Of a stretch of DNA of 64,000 nucleotides, positions 28,016-36,337 are shown one piece after another. The notes beneath the pieces are model-generated. The model was not told the DNA's origin, ran no database searches, and saw only the letters and a list, made by a program, of their open reading frames with translations. Origin of the DNA: SHZL01 sp031362985 (GTDB lineage: Bacteria; Pseudomonadota; Gammaproteobacteria; Xanthomonadales; SZUA-36); assembly GCA_031362985.1 (NCBI GenBank), contig JANLTO010000017.1, forward strand, positions 62,001 to 126,000. The letters are read 5' to 3'. Within the stretch, counting starts at the first letter, position 1. Every line of letters starts with the position of its first letter. Position numbers and translations under genes: made by a program.

Positions 28016-29076
28016 AACCTGAATTGAAAAAATGGTTGTTTGCTGTGCTTGCAGTGGCGCTTTTGCTGCTGATGATTGCCTGGATGGCAGGGGCCTTTCA
28101 CGCGAAGGTCAGGCCCGGTGTCCTGCCTGTGACCGGGCAGCCGCAACCGGGCACCCAGCCATTTGTGGTTGAACGGGTCTACGTGGCCACCAATGAGTCG
28201 GTTCCGGCAACCATCGGGGCGAAACAAGCCACGACCATTTCCTCGCGTGTCCTCTCGCGCATAACACGCGTACTGGTGCGAGCCGGTGATTCGGTCAGCC
28301 AGGGCCAGTTGCTGCTCGAGCTCGAGCGCTCGGATCTCGAATCCAGACTGTCCCAATTGAAACAGCGTGCGGTGGCGGTTAATGCCCGGCTTACGGAGGC
28401 CCGCCTCAGCCTGGAGCGGGCGCAGGACCTGCAAAAACGTGGCCTGGTGGCCAAGGCCGCGCTGGACGAAGCCCGCGCCACGCATGATGCCCTGCAGGCG
28501 GACCTCGCCACCGCACAACGTTCGATAGAAGAAGCTGAGGTGGCGATCAGCTATACCGAAATACGCTCCCCTATTGATGGCCGGGTGGTCGATCGCTTTG
28601 CAGAGCCTGGCGATACGGCGTCCCCCGGGGAGCGGTTGCTGTCGCTGTACAATCCCCTGTCTTTACGGGTTGAAGCCGCGGTGCGGGAAAGCCTGGCCTT
28701 GCCGTTAAAGCTGGGCCAGGAAGTTCAGGTTGAAATTCCGGCGCAGGGACGAACGTTGGCAGCCCAGATTGAGGAGTTGGTGCCGGCTGCAGACTCCGGA
28801 TCCCGCAGCTTCCTGGTCAAGGCCCGGATTGAATACCAGGCAGACCTGCTCCCGGGCATGTATGCCCGCCTGTTGATCCCGGCCGGTGGGGAAATGCTGG
28901 TCATCATACCGGCCAGCCTGGTTTCCAGCTTTGGCCAGCTGGACGTGGTTTGGGTAAAACGCGACACACAGACGGAACGCCGCTTCATCCGGTTGGGGCG
29001 ACAGATGGGACTCGAGCAGGTGGAGGTCGTTGCCGGCCTGGAAGCAGGTGAACTGCTGGTCCCGAAACCAAATTAG
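28012..29076 (+). CDS. HlyD/MexH family periplasmic adaptor subunit
   Basis: A 354-residue membrane-fusion protein. An N-terminal TM helix (about 9-29) anchors it; then come a lipoyl half-motif (VLVRAGDSVSQGQLLLELE), a coiled-coil hairpin (about 105-180), the second lipoyl half (IRSPIDGRVVDRFAEPGD) and beta-barrel and membrane-proximal domains. It bridges the RND pump to an outer-membrane channel. The gene starts with GTG overlapping the pump stop and comes after the pump, reversed from the usual adaptor-first order. Confidence 0.92.
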   Translation: MKPELKKWLFAVLAVALLLLMIAWMAGAFHAKVRPGVLPVTGQPQPGTQPFVVERVYVATNESVPATIGAKQATTISSRVLSRITRVLVRAGDSVSQGQLLLELERSDLESRLSQLKQRAVAVNARLTEARLSLERAQDLQKRGLVAKAALDEARATHDALQADLATAQRSIEEAEVAISYTEIRSPIDGRVVDRFAEPGDTASPGERLLSLYNPLSLRVEAAVRESLALPLKLGQEVQVEIPAQGRTLAAQIEELVPAADSGSRSFLVKARIEYQADLLPGMYARLLIPAGGEMLVIIPASLVSSFGQLDVVWVKRDTQTERRFIRLGRQMGLEQVEVVAGLEAGELLVPKPN

Positions 29077-29107
29077 CAGAGCTGCCTGCAGTCGCAGGCT
29101 ATGGTGT

Positions 29108-30001
29108 TCAACTCCGCTCCCTGGCAAGTATTTGTGCAATCGTGCGGTCGAAAGGCAGGCGCAAGTAGGGCACGCCGTTATCGTCCGCGACGGGTCCGCT
29201 GCCGGCGCGGATATTGATCTGCAGCGCAGGCAGGAGCAGTCGTGGCAAGGCCAGCCCGGCGTCCCGCTCGGTACGCATGGCTATAAACGCTTCCCGGTCT
29301 GTTACCTGGTTGACATGAATGTTGTTCTGGCGGGATTCGCTGACTGGGACCATGTTGACCGGTGCAGCGCCCGCTTTAGGGTAGTCGTGGCAGAGCAACA
29401 AGCGGGTCGTGTCCGGCAAGCCATGAATCCGTTGGATGGAATCAAACAGGTCGTAGGCATTACCGCCCGGGAAATCACACCGCGCCGTTCCAAAGCGTGG
29501 CGCGAACAAGGTATCGCCGATAAATGCTGCGTCCCCGACCACGTAGGTAACACTGTCCGCCGTATGCCCTGGTGTGCTCATAACACGAATGTCCAGCGAC
29601 CCCAGCGGGATGGTGTCACCCTCATCGAGCAAACGATCAAACTGGCTGCCATCGGTGGCCACATCCTGGAGATTGAAAACCCGGGTAAAAGTCTTCTGCA
29701 CCGTGCAGATGCCACGGCCTATGGCAATTCTGGCGCCGGTCTTTTCACGAATGTGCCCGGCGGACGAGAGGTGGTCAGCGTGGGCATGCGTTTCCAGCAC
29801 CCACTCGATACGGTAGTTGCGCTGCTGCGCCATGCTGAGCAGGGCGTCAATCAACCGCGTGCTCGCCCGTCCTGAGGCGGGGTCGAACACCCACACTGGG
29901 TCAATGATGGCTGCAACGGACCGAATCGGGTCGGCAAGCAAATAACTCCAGGTGCCTGACTCAGGTTCATAGCTGGGGGTAATTTCCACGCTCAAGGGCA
30001 A
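29108..30001 (-). CDS. ETHE1/Blh-type persulfide dioxygenase (metallo-beta-lactamase fold)
   Basis: A 297-residue protein. The metal-binding THAHADHLS motif (H72, H74, D76, H77) is followed by PGHTADS (H146), GDTLF (D163) and a late CHDY histidine. GTARCDFPGGN after the second metal site is typical of persulfide dioxygenases of the ETHE1/Blh type, which oxidise glutathione persulfide to sulfite. Only the iron-type residues can be seen, not the metal. It diverges from the arsR gene, as blh does from bigR. The protein is likely cytosolic. Confidence 0.88.
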   Translation of the reverse strand: MPLSVEITPSYEPESGTWSYLLADPIRSVAAIIDPVWVFDPASGRASTRLIDALLSMAQQRNYRIEWVLETHAHADHLSSAGHIREKTGARIAIGRGICTVQKTFTRVFNLQDVATDGSQFDRLLDEGDTIPLGSLDIRVMSTPGHTADSVTYVVGDAAFIGDTLFAPRFGTARCDFPGGNAYDLFDSIQRIHGLPDTTRLLLCHDYPKAGAAPVNMVPVSESRQNNIHVNQVTDREAFIAMRTERDAGLALPRLLLPALQINIRAGSGPVADDNGVPYLRLPFDRTIAQILARERS

Positions 30002-30109
30002 GCTCCCCGGTGTACCTTTAAAATAATTTATGGAAGCTCTGAATAAATCAGAGTTTCCTTATATAGACAATTGTAATTTAGCTTGCTTGCAAATAATATT
30101 CAAAGCCTG
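30002..30109. promoter_or_regulatory. Divergent promoter region of persulfide dioxygenase and arsR
   Basis: Contains a dispersed palindrome copy (30032-30058) and the AT-rich stretch TATATAGACAATTGTAATTT, with the 8-bp palindrome ACAATTGT. Autoregulation by the ArsR protein and control of the dioxygenase would act here. The exact operator is not determined. Confidence 0.4.
30032..30058. repeat. Dispersed 27-bp palindrome, copy 2
   Basis: Arms GGAAGCTCTGA and TCAGAGTTTCC around ATAAA, one arm mismatch. It lies in the divergent promoter region between the persulfide dioxygenase and arsR. Confidence 0.8.
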
Positions 30110-30469
30110 ATGCATACTTCAACAAAAAACAACCAGGCAAAAAACTATCCGGCAAAGAAAAAGTTGAACACGCTGGACTGGGGCGCCATGCGCCGCAGCG
30201 CCAGCGACGCTACCAACCTGCTCAAGGGCCTGGCCAACGAGAGCCGTCTGATCATCCTGTGTGTGCTGGCTGAAGGTGAATGCTCGGTGGGACAGCTGAA
30301 CGAGCGGGTTGATCTTAGCCAGTCCGCGCTGTCACAACACCTGGCGGTACTGCGCGAACAGGGCCTGGTGCAGACCCGGCGCGAAAGCCAAACCATTTAC
30401 TATCGCCTGTCTGAAACGCCCGCGCTGCAAATTATCAACCTGCTACACGATATTTACTGCCCCGTGTGA
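30110..30469 (+). CDS. ArsR family repressor of the BigR/SqrR persulfide-sensing type
   Basis: A 119-residue winged-helix regulator. Cysteines 51 (LIILCVLAEG) and 117 (DIYCPV) are 66 residues apart, the same spacing as C41/C107 of SqrR and C42/C108 of BigR, which form an intramolecular polysulfide bridge and release DNA. The recognition helix reads LSQSALSQHLAVLR. A third cysteine, C58, is extra. A TTG at 30083 gives an alternative start. It diverges from the persulfide dioxygenase and converges on mnmE. The target operons are inferred. Confidence 0.88.
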   Translation: MHTSTKNNQAKNYPAKKKLNTLDWGAMRRSASDATNLLKGLANESRLIILCVLAEGECSVGQLNERVDLSQSALSQHLAVLREQGLVQTRRESQTIYYRLSETPALQIINLLHDIYCPV

Positions 30470-30482
30470 CGTGTGAGCCGTT

Positions 30483-31850
30483 CTATTTGCCGATACAAAA
30501 GCTTGAAAAAATCGCACCCAGCAAATCATCCGGCAGCACTTCGCCGGTAATTTCGCCAAGCTCGCGCTGTGCCAGGCGCAGCTCTTCTGCCAGCAGTTCT
30601 CCCGCCTGATCCTGGGTCAAACGCAATTCACCCTCGAGCAGGTGGTGTTCAGCCCGTTTCAATGCATCAACATGGCGCTGGCGAGCGGAAAACCCGCCTT
30701 CAGCCTGTTCGGTCGCGCCTAAAGCTTGGCGAATTCTTGACTTGAGCGAGTCCAGCCCTTCGCCGGTATGCGCTGAAAGGGCGATGCCGGCCGGAAAGCG
30801 CTGCCCCTGCGTCGGATCGGGCCAGGCGCCCGACGACTGCCCGAGCAGGTCCATCTTATTGTAAACGAGGATGCATCTTTCCGGGTCCGGTAACTCTGTC
30901 AGCAATTCAAGCTGTTCATCCATATCGGCAGTGACATCCGCGATCAGCAGGACGATATCGGCAGACAACAGCGCCTGCCGAGCGCGCCTGACTCCCTCCG
31001 CTTCAATCACGTCAGCGGTATTGCGAATTCCGGCGGTATCGGCCACGTGCACCGGTATGCCGTCCAGATCTACCCATTCGCGCACTACGTCGCGCGTGGT
31101 GCCGGGAATGTCGGTGACAATGGCGCTGTCCTCACCCGAAAGGGCATTGAGCAGGCTGGACTTGCCGGCATTGGGCCGGCCGATGATGGCCAGCACCACA
31201 CCGTCACGCAGTAACCGGCCCTGCCGCGCTTCGTTCAGCAGGTCGCGCAGGCACTGCTGTGCTGCACGCAAACGCTGCAACAGCGCGCTGTCGGCAAGGA
31301 AGTCGATTTCTTCCTGGGGAAAGTCGATGGCTGCTTCGACATAAACCCGCAGGCCAGTCAGCAGTTCCTGCAGAAGGTTGATGCGCCGTGAAAAGACGCC
31401 CGACAGCGATCGGTGTGCAGCACGAGCGGCCGACTCGGTACCGGAACTGATCAGGTCGGCAATGGCCTCTGCCTGCGCCAGGTCCAGTTTGTCATTGAGA
31501 AATGCGCGTTCGGAAAATTCGCCTGCGCGAGCTGGCCGGGCACCCAGGGACATCACGCGCCGCAGCACCATCTGCAATACCACCGGCCCGCCGTGTCCGT
31601 GAAGTTCCAGCACGTCCTCGCCCGTGAATGAATGCGGTGCGGGGAAATAGAGCGCAATACCGTGGTCGATACTGCTGCCATCGGCATCGCGAAACGCTGC
31701 GTGTGTGGCAAGCCGCTGCACGGGCAAGCGATCGCAAATAGCGCTTGCAATACCAGGTGCGGCCGGGCCGCTCACGCGAATGATACCCACGCCGCCGGTT
31801 CCGGGCGGCGTCGCGATGGCGCAGATTGTATCCGCCTGCGCTTTTCTCAC
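30483..31850 (-). CDS. mnmE: tRNA modification GTPase MnmE
   Basis: A 455-residue protein (E. coli 454) with an N-terminal tetrahydrofolate-binding domain (TPPGTGGVGIIRVSG), a G domain with GRPNAGKSS and DTAGIR, and the C-terminal CIGK motif. With MnmG it modifies the wobble uridine of several tRNAs. The start is GTG at 31850, overlapping the yidC stop (GTGA); a longer upstream frame is spurious. In many gammaproteobacteria mnmG, rsmG and parAB follow mnmE; here the arsR gene follows instead, on the opposite strand. Confidence 0.95.
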   Translation of the reverse strand: MRKAQADTICAIATPPGTGGVGIIRVSGPAAPGIASAICDRLPVQRLATHAAFRDADGSSIDHGIALYFPAPHSFTGEDVLELHGHGGPVVLQMVLRRVMSLGARPARAGEFSERAFLNDKLDLAQAEAIADLISSGTESAARAAHRSLSGVFSRRINLLQELLTGLRVYVEAAIDFPQEEIDFLADSALLQRLRAAQQCLRDLLNEARQGRLLRDGVVLAIIGRPNAGKSSLLNALSGEDSAIVTDIPGTTRDVVREWVDLDGIPVHVADTAGIRNTADVIEAEGVRRARQALLSADIVLLIADVTADMDEQLELLTELPDPERCILVYNKMDLLGQSSGAWPDPTQGQRFPAGIALSAHTGEGLDSLKSRIRQALGATEQAEGGFSARQRHVDALKRAEHHLLEGELRLTQDQAGELLAEELRLAQRELGEITGEVLPDDLLGAIFSSFCIGK

Positions 31851-33589
31851 TTCGCTCCAGCAGCGATTTTGCGCGTTATATACACCTGCTGCGCCAGGGA
31901 TAGGCCCGCGTTGGTTGCCCAGTACAACACCAGGCCTGCCGGGAAAAACGCAAACATAACGGCAAAAACCACGGGCATCAGGCTCATCATCTTGGCCTGC
32001 AGGGGGTCCATGCCGGCCGTCGGCGTCAGCCTCTGGGTGGCGATCATGAAGCTGGCGTTGAGCAGAGGCAGAACAAAATACGGATCGCGCACGGACAGGT
32101 TGGTAATCCACAGAATAAAGGGTGCCTGGCGCAACTCTACCGATTCCAGCAACACCCAGTATAGGGCAATGAACACCGGAATCTGCACCAGCATGGGCAA
32201 ACAGCCACTGAGCGGGTTGGCCTTTTCGGTTTTATACAGTTCCATCATGGCCTGGCTCATGCGCTGCCGGTCATCGCCATAGCGTTCTTTGAGTTGCTCG
32301 ATGCGCGGCTGCAGTTTGCGCATGCGCGCCATGGACTTGTACTGTGCTTCCGTAAGCTTGAAGAAGACGGCCTTGACCAGGATGGTGAGCAGAACTATTG
32401 CCCAACCCCAATTGCCCACGATCGCGTGGATGTGCGACAGCAGCCAGAACAGAGGTTTGGAAAATACAGTAAAAATACCGTAGTTGACGGTGTGCTCCAG
32501 GCCTGGAGCTACCGCGCTCAAATGCTCCTGCAACTTGGGTCCGAGGTAGAGGCGGCTGCTGAATTCAAGCCGCCCACCAGGAGCAATGCTTTGGACCGGC
32601 GAAACATCCCGCGCTATGTACCGCGGCAATCCGCCACCAGCGGGGTTGATAACCTGAGTTGAGTAAATGGCCTGCTCTTCAGCCGACGGAATCCAGGCTG
32701 CAAAGAAATAGTGCTCGATCATTGCCAACCAGCCACCGCTGAAAGTCTTGTTGACAGGTTCTTCGGCAACCTTGTTGAAGGCAATCTTTTCAAACTTGTC
32801 CTGCGGGCTGTAGAAACCAATGCCGCGAAAGCTGTAAGAGGAGGGGTTGGTGAACGAGCTTTTACCCTGGTCTTTGGTTACGGAGCGTTGCAGTTGATCA
32901 TAACGGCTGCCCGACCATGTTTGCGAGCTGGCGTTTTCCAACTGGTGGCGGACTTCGATATCGTAATGGCCGCGTTTGAACACGAAGGTCTTGGCGACCT
33001 TGATGCCATCTGCGGACATCCAGGTTAGTGGCACCACCAACTCTTCGGCTCCGACCGCCAGCTTATATTCAGTTTGCCCGGACTCATACGAGGCAGTGTG
33101 GTTGGGTGCGCTCTGGTGTGAAAGCAGGCCGGACTGAGCAATAAACATATGCTCACCCTGGGGCTCCAGCAGGGTTACCTTCACTGCAGGATCGGTAGCA
33201 ACAGCAGGATAATCCAACAACTGCGCAGCGACCACCGTGCCGCCCTGAAGCGCGATCTGAAGGTTTAAGAGATCGGTTGTAACTGAAATGGTCGCGCTTG
33301 CCGCTGGTGCGGTCTGCTGGCCCTGTACTGCTGCATCGCCTTGCAGCTGCTGAGCTGCGGCCTGCGCCGGTTGCTGCGGTTGGGGCAGGTCCGGAGCATC
33401 CGGTGCCTGTTGCCGGCCGTCAGCCCCGGGCACGTCCGTCGTAGAGTCGGTGCCGGATGCGAGCGGTTTGGATACCGTTTCCACGGTACTCGGCGGTGGC
33501 GGCGCGTGGTAATCCTTTTGCCACTCGATCCACAACATGTAACCTAGCAAACCCAGGCTGATGAGCAATACCGGTCGAAGATTTCCCAT
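31847..33589 (-). CDS. yidC: Membrane protein insertase YidC
   Basis: A 580-residue inner-membrane insertase. An N-terminal TM segment is followed by a Pro/Gln-rich linker (about 30-100), a large periplasmic beta domain and five C-terminal TM helices with the 60-kDa inner membrane protein signature (positions of LTILVKAVFFKLTEAQYKSM). It helps fold and insert membrane proteins. It is downstream of rnpA but the small yidD gene that usually separates them is not found in the 91-base gap. Confidence 0.96.
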   Translation of the reverse strand: MGNLRPVLLISLGLLGYMLWIEWQKDYHAPPPPSTVETVSKPLASGTDSTTDVPGADGRQQAPDAPDLPQPQQPAQAAAQQLQGDAAVQGQQTAPAASATISVTTDLLNLQIALQGGTVVAAQLLDYPAVATDPAVKVTLLEPQGEHMFIAQSGLLSHQSAPNHTASYESGQTEYKLAVGAEELVVPLTWMSADGIKVAKTFVFKRGHYDIEVRHQLENASSQTWSGSRYDQLQRSVTKDQGKSSFTNPSSYSFRGIGFYSPQDKFEKIAFNKVAEEPVNKTFSGGWLAMIEHYFFAAWIPSAEEQAIYSTQVINPAGGGLPRYIARDVSPVQSIAPGGRLEFSSRLYLGPKLQEHLSAVAPGLEHTVNYGIFTVFSKPLFWLLSHIHAIVGNWGWAIVLLTILVKAVFFKLTEAQYKSMARMRKLQPRIEQLKERYGDDRQRMSQAMMELYKTEKANPLSGCLPMLVQIPVFIALYWVLLESVELRQAPFILWITNLSVRDPYFVLPLLNASFMIATQRLTPTAGMDPLQAKMMSLMPVVFAVMFAFFPAGLVLYWATNAGLSLAQQVYITRKIAAGAK

Positions 33590-33680
33590 GTGTTCCAGAT
33601 CCTGTGCCGGTTAAGGCTTTGCTTTGTTTCTAGCGCGAAGGCGCCCCTGAATTATGGCCAGTCCAGATTCAGGCCAATAT

Positions 33681-34082
33681 TCAGGCTAGTTCAGCCGATG
33701 GACTGAGGCTAGCCTGGTCCATCGTCTTGCGCAGCCTCCCATCAATTCGCAGCCAATGGCTGGCCAATTGATCGAATAGTTGTTCGTTGGATGCGGCAAC
33801 TGCCTGGCGTCGGGGTAAAACTACAATATCCGCAACCGGGCCCTGGGGGGGGTCAGACAAGTAATGTGTTCTGAAACTTTCCCTGATAACCCGCTTCAGG
33901 CGATTACGCTGCACCGCCCTTTTGTCCACTTCGCGGGAAACAGCCATGCCCAGACGGGAGTTCCGCTGCTCGGCCAGACGCGCGAGCACTTTGAAGCCTC
34001 CATCGGCAGATACCACGGCCTGTTCGAACACCCGGGAAAATTCTTTGGGTCCGCACAAGCGCGACTGACGTGAAAGTGACAT
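33681..34082 (-). CDS. rnpA: Ribonuclease P protein component
   Basis: A 133-residue basic protein of RNase P, needed for 5' maturation of tRNAs. The family motif RNRLKRVIRESFR is intact at about residues 59-71. The gene is downstream of rpmH and upstream of yidC, as in most bacteria. The C-terminal extension after about residue 115 is a little longer than the E. coli protein (119) and has no known domain. Confidence 0.94.
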   Translation of the reverse strand: MSLSRQSRLCGPKEFSRVFEQAVVSADGGFKVLARLAEQRNSRLGMAVSREVDKRAVQRNRLKRVIRESFRTHYLSDPPQGPVADIVVLPRRQAVAASNEQLFDQLASHWLRIDGRLRKTMDQASLSPSAELA

Positions 34083-34153
34083 GCCGCTTGCTATCCCTTG
34101 AGAACTGCCCGCATCCGCTCACCAGCAGCGTGTGGCCAGCCCATATGGAAAAA

Positions 34154-34288
34154 TCAGGCAGAAAGGCGCTTGCGGCCTTTGGCGCGACGGGCAGAAAGTA
34201 CCGCCCTGCCACCGCTGGTTGCCATGCGTGCACGAAATCCGTGCCGACGGGCGCGCTTCAGGAGGCTTGGTTGAAAAGTACGTTTCAT
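34154..34288 (-). CDS. rpmH: 50S ribosomal protein L34
   Basis: A 44-residue protein that starts MKRTFQPSLLKRARRHG and ends RAKGRKRLSA, a nearly canonical L34. AAAGGA lies 9 bases ahead of its ATG. It was below the usual length cut-off, so it is easy to miss. It begins the rpmH-rnpA-yidC-mnmE operon, divergent from dnaA. Confidence 0.97.
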   Translation of the reverse strand: MKRTFQPSLLKRARRHGFRARMATSGGRAVLSARRAKGRKRLSA

Positions 34289-34317
34289 GGCTTTAATCCT
34301 TTCCGAGACTGATTTAT

Positions 34318-34517
34318 GGAAACTCTGATTAGATCAAAGTTTCCGTGGTACAGGGCACGGGTTGTTCCCGACAACCCGCCTGCATTCCCTCCATCCATGG
34401 AGGTCGATGCGCCGCCCTTTTCGATGATTGCAAATCATTGAAAATGAGGCCAAACAAAAATCATACTATTTGCCTGGCGTGCTCTAATCGTTCATGGATG
34501 AATTATTCAGAGCTTCC
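34318..34517. repeat. Composite palindromic repeat, copy A
   Basis: Starts with the 27-bp palindrome GGAAACTCTGA/TCAAAGTTTCC (34318-34344), then about 70 unique bases, a second palindrome TTTTCGATGATT/AATCATTGAAAA (34418-34444), a conserved AT-rich part (CCAAACAAAAATCA near 34450) and ends with the half-palindrome ATTATTCAGAGCTTCC. Copy B at 53294-53443 shares the inner and end parts almost base for base. It lies between rpmH and dnaA. Confidence 0.75.
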
Positions 34518-34788
34518 TCAGCTAAAAACCGGGAGCGGTCAATTAACCCGTCCCCGCAGAAGCCCCGGGCGATCGACACAAGAGGCGAATTGTATCTTTT
34601 GTGCGCAGACTCGACAAGCTGCGGGGTGAAAGCGCGCCGTTTTGATTCTGCTGTGGCCAAGTTATCCACAGCGCGCTAGACTTAGGCTGTCCCGTTTGAG
34701 TTCAGCGATGCCTTCGTAGTACGGAGCTGTCCGAGGTCAGCGTGACGTCCCTTACAGCAGCAATAAATACAGGCCATACCCCTTCACG
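34518..34788. promoter_or_regulatory. dnaA: dnaA leader with a DnaA box
   Basis: The 271 bases before dnaA hold a perfect DnaA box TTATCCACA at 34662-34670, and next to it TGTGGCCAA (34652-34660, two mismatches from the inverted box). This fits autoregulation of dnaA and possibly part of the origin. No convincing ribosome site is visible before the dnaA ATG. Confidence 0.6.
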
Positions 34789-36093
34789 ATGCCGCAAAAG
34801 CTTTGGCAAACCTGCCTGACCTATCTCGAGCGCGAGCTCCCGGCGGAGGATTTCAACACCTGGATCCGGCCGCTACAGCCGCGCGGCGCAAAAGGACAAA
34901 CGGTGCTGTTAGCGCCCAACACCTATGTGCGGGACTACATCGCGCTAAACCACCTTGAGCGGATCCGCGATATCTTCGAGCACCTGGGAGTGACGCGCGA
35001 GTCTGTAACGGTTGATGTCTCGGCTGGCCGGGAGCCGGGGCGATCGCGGGATAGCGCCACCCCAAAACAACACAACACCGGCCTTGATACGCGCTATCGC
35101 TTCGACAATTTTGTGCAGGGAAAGTCCAATGAGTTGGCCTTTGCCGCAGCCCAGCAAGTAGCGCAAAAGCCTGGAACGACGTACAACCCACTGTTGCTCT
35201 ACGGTGGAACCGGATTGGGCAAGACGCATTTGTTGCACGCGGCCGGAAACCTGATTTACGAACAGAATCGCCATGCCAGGGTGTTGTATTTGCATTCAGA
35301 GAAATTTGTCAGCGAGATGATCCAGGCGCTACGGCATAACAGCATTGAGGCCTTCAAGCAGCATTATCGAACCGCTGGCGCACTGCTCATTGATGATATT
35401 CAGTTTTTTGCCGGCAAGGACCGCACGCAGGAGGAATTTTTTCACACCTTCAACGCCCTGCTTGATAGCAAACAGCAAATCATTCTTACCTGTGACCGCT
35501 ACCCCAAGGAGGTGATTGGTCTGGAAGCCAGGCTTCGTTCCCGTTTTGGCTGGGGTCTGACAGTAGCCATCGAGCCACCGGATTTTGAAACACGGGTTGC
35601 CATCCTGATGAACAAAGCCCAGGAACGAGGCATTTTGCTGGATGAGTCCATTGCCTTCCTGATCGCCAAGCGGTTGCGTTCAAACGTGCGTGACCTGGAG
35701 AGCGCGCTCAATACCCTGTCCGCCAATGCCCGTTTCTCCGGCAGGCCGATCACCGAGGCATTTGCACAGGAAGTACTGCGAGATCTCCTGGCAGTGCATG
35801 AACGTATGATCACTATTGAAAACGTACAAAAAACGGTTGCGGAATACTACAAGCTGAAACTATCCGATATGCTGTCCACGCGCCGTATCCGCACGCTGGC
35901 GCGGCCCCGGCAAATGGCCATGGCTTTGTGCAAGGAGCTCACGGAACACAGCCTGCCGGAAATCGGCGTGGCTTTTGGAGGCCGCGACCATACCACGGTG
36001 CTGCACGCCTGCCGTAGAATTGAGAGTCTGTGCGCTACAGATGGCCGTCTGCGCGACGAGAAGGCGCACCTGTTGCGGCTACTTACCGCGTGA
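34789..36093 (+). CDS. dnaA: Chromosomal replication initiator DnaA
   Basis: A 434-residue initiator. Domain I (1-75), a short linker (75-100), the AAA+ domain with GGTGLGKT at 139-146 and LLIDDIQFF, and the DNA-binding domain IV with GGRDHTTVLHACRRI near the end are all present. It binds DnaA boxes to melt the origin. Linker domain II is short. It is first in the dnaA-dnaN-recF-gyrB block, with DnaA boxes on both sides. Confidence 0.97.
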   Translation: MPQKLWQTCLTYLERELPAEDFNTWIRPLQPRGAKGQTVLLAPNTYVRDYIALNHLERIRDIFEHLGVTRESVTVDVSAGREPGRSRDSATPKQHNTGLDTRYRFDNFVQGKSNELAFAAAQQVAQKPGTTYNPLLLYGGTGLGKTHLLHAAGNLIYEQNRHARVLYLHSEKFVSEMIQALRHNSIEAFKQHYRTAGALLIDDIQFFAGKDRTQEEFFHTFNALLDSKQQIILTCDRYPKEVIGLEARLRSRFGWGLTVAIEPPDFETRVAILMNKAQERGILLDESIAFLIAKRLRSNVRDLESALNTLSANARFSGRPITEAFAQEVLRDLLAVHERMITIENVQKTVAEYYKLKLSDMLSTRRIRTLARPRQMAMALCKELTEHSLPEIGVAFGGRDHTTVLHACRRIESLCATDGRLRDEKAHLLRLLTA

Positions 36094-36337
36094 TTGTGTG
36101 GAAGTTGTTAGCCGGTGTTGTATAGCTTGTGGATAAAACCCGGGTCAGATTACTTGCTACACTTATCCACAGTTCACGCACAGCGTTCAAGCGTGTTTAC
36201 TGACAGGGTTTAAGTTTCGTATAATTATGATATTTAAGGATAAATTCTGATTTTACGGCTTACGCACAAGGCCTATTATTACTACTGTTTTATTAAACTC
36301 TTATTACTAATAATTAATTACTGATAGGAATTCAGTC
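36094..36337. other. oriC: Candidate replication origin (dnaA-dnaN interval)
   Basis: A 244-base interval holds an inverted pair of perfect DnaA boxes, TGTGGATAA (36128-36136) and TTATCCACA (36163-36171), a weaker box TTACGCACA (36260-36268), and then a strongly AT-rich stretch (about 36211-36330) that could unwind. Genes diverge on either side of the dnaA region, as expected at an origin. The dnaN promoter must also lie here. Confidence 0.65.

Noticed and set aside
29084..29099. Terminator hairpin GCCTGC/GCAGGC after the adaptor gene
   Set aside because: Stem of only 6 bp and no T-tract on either strand.
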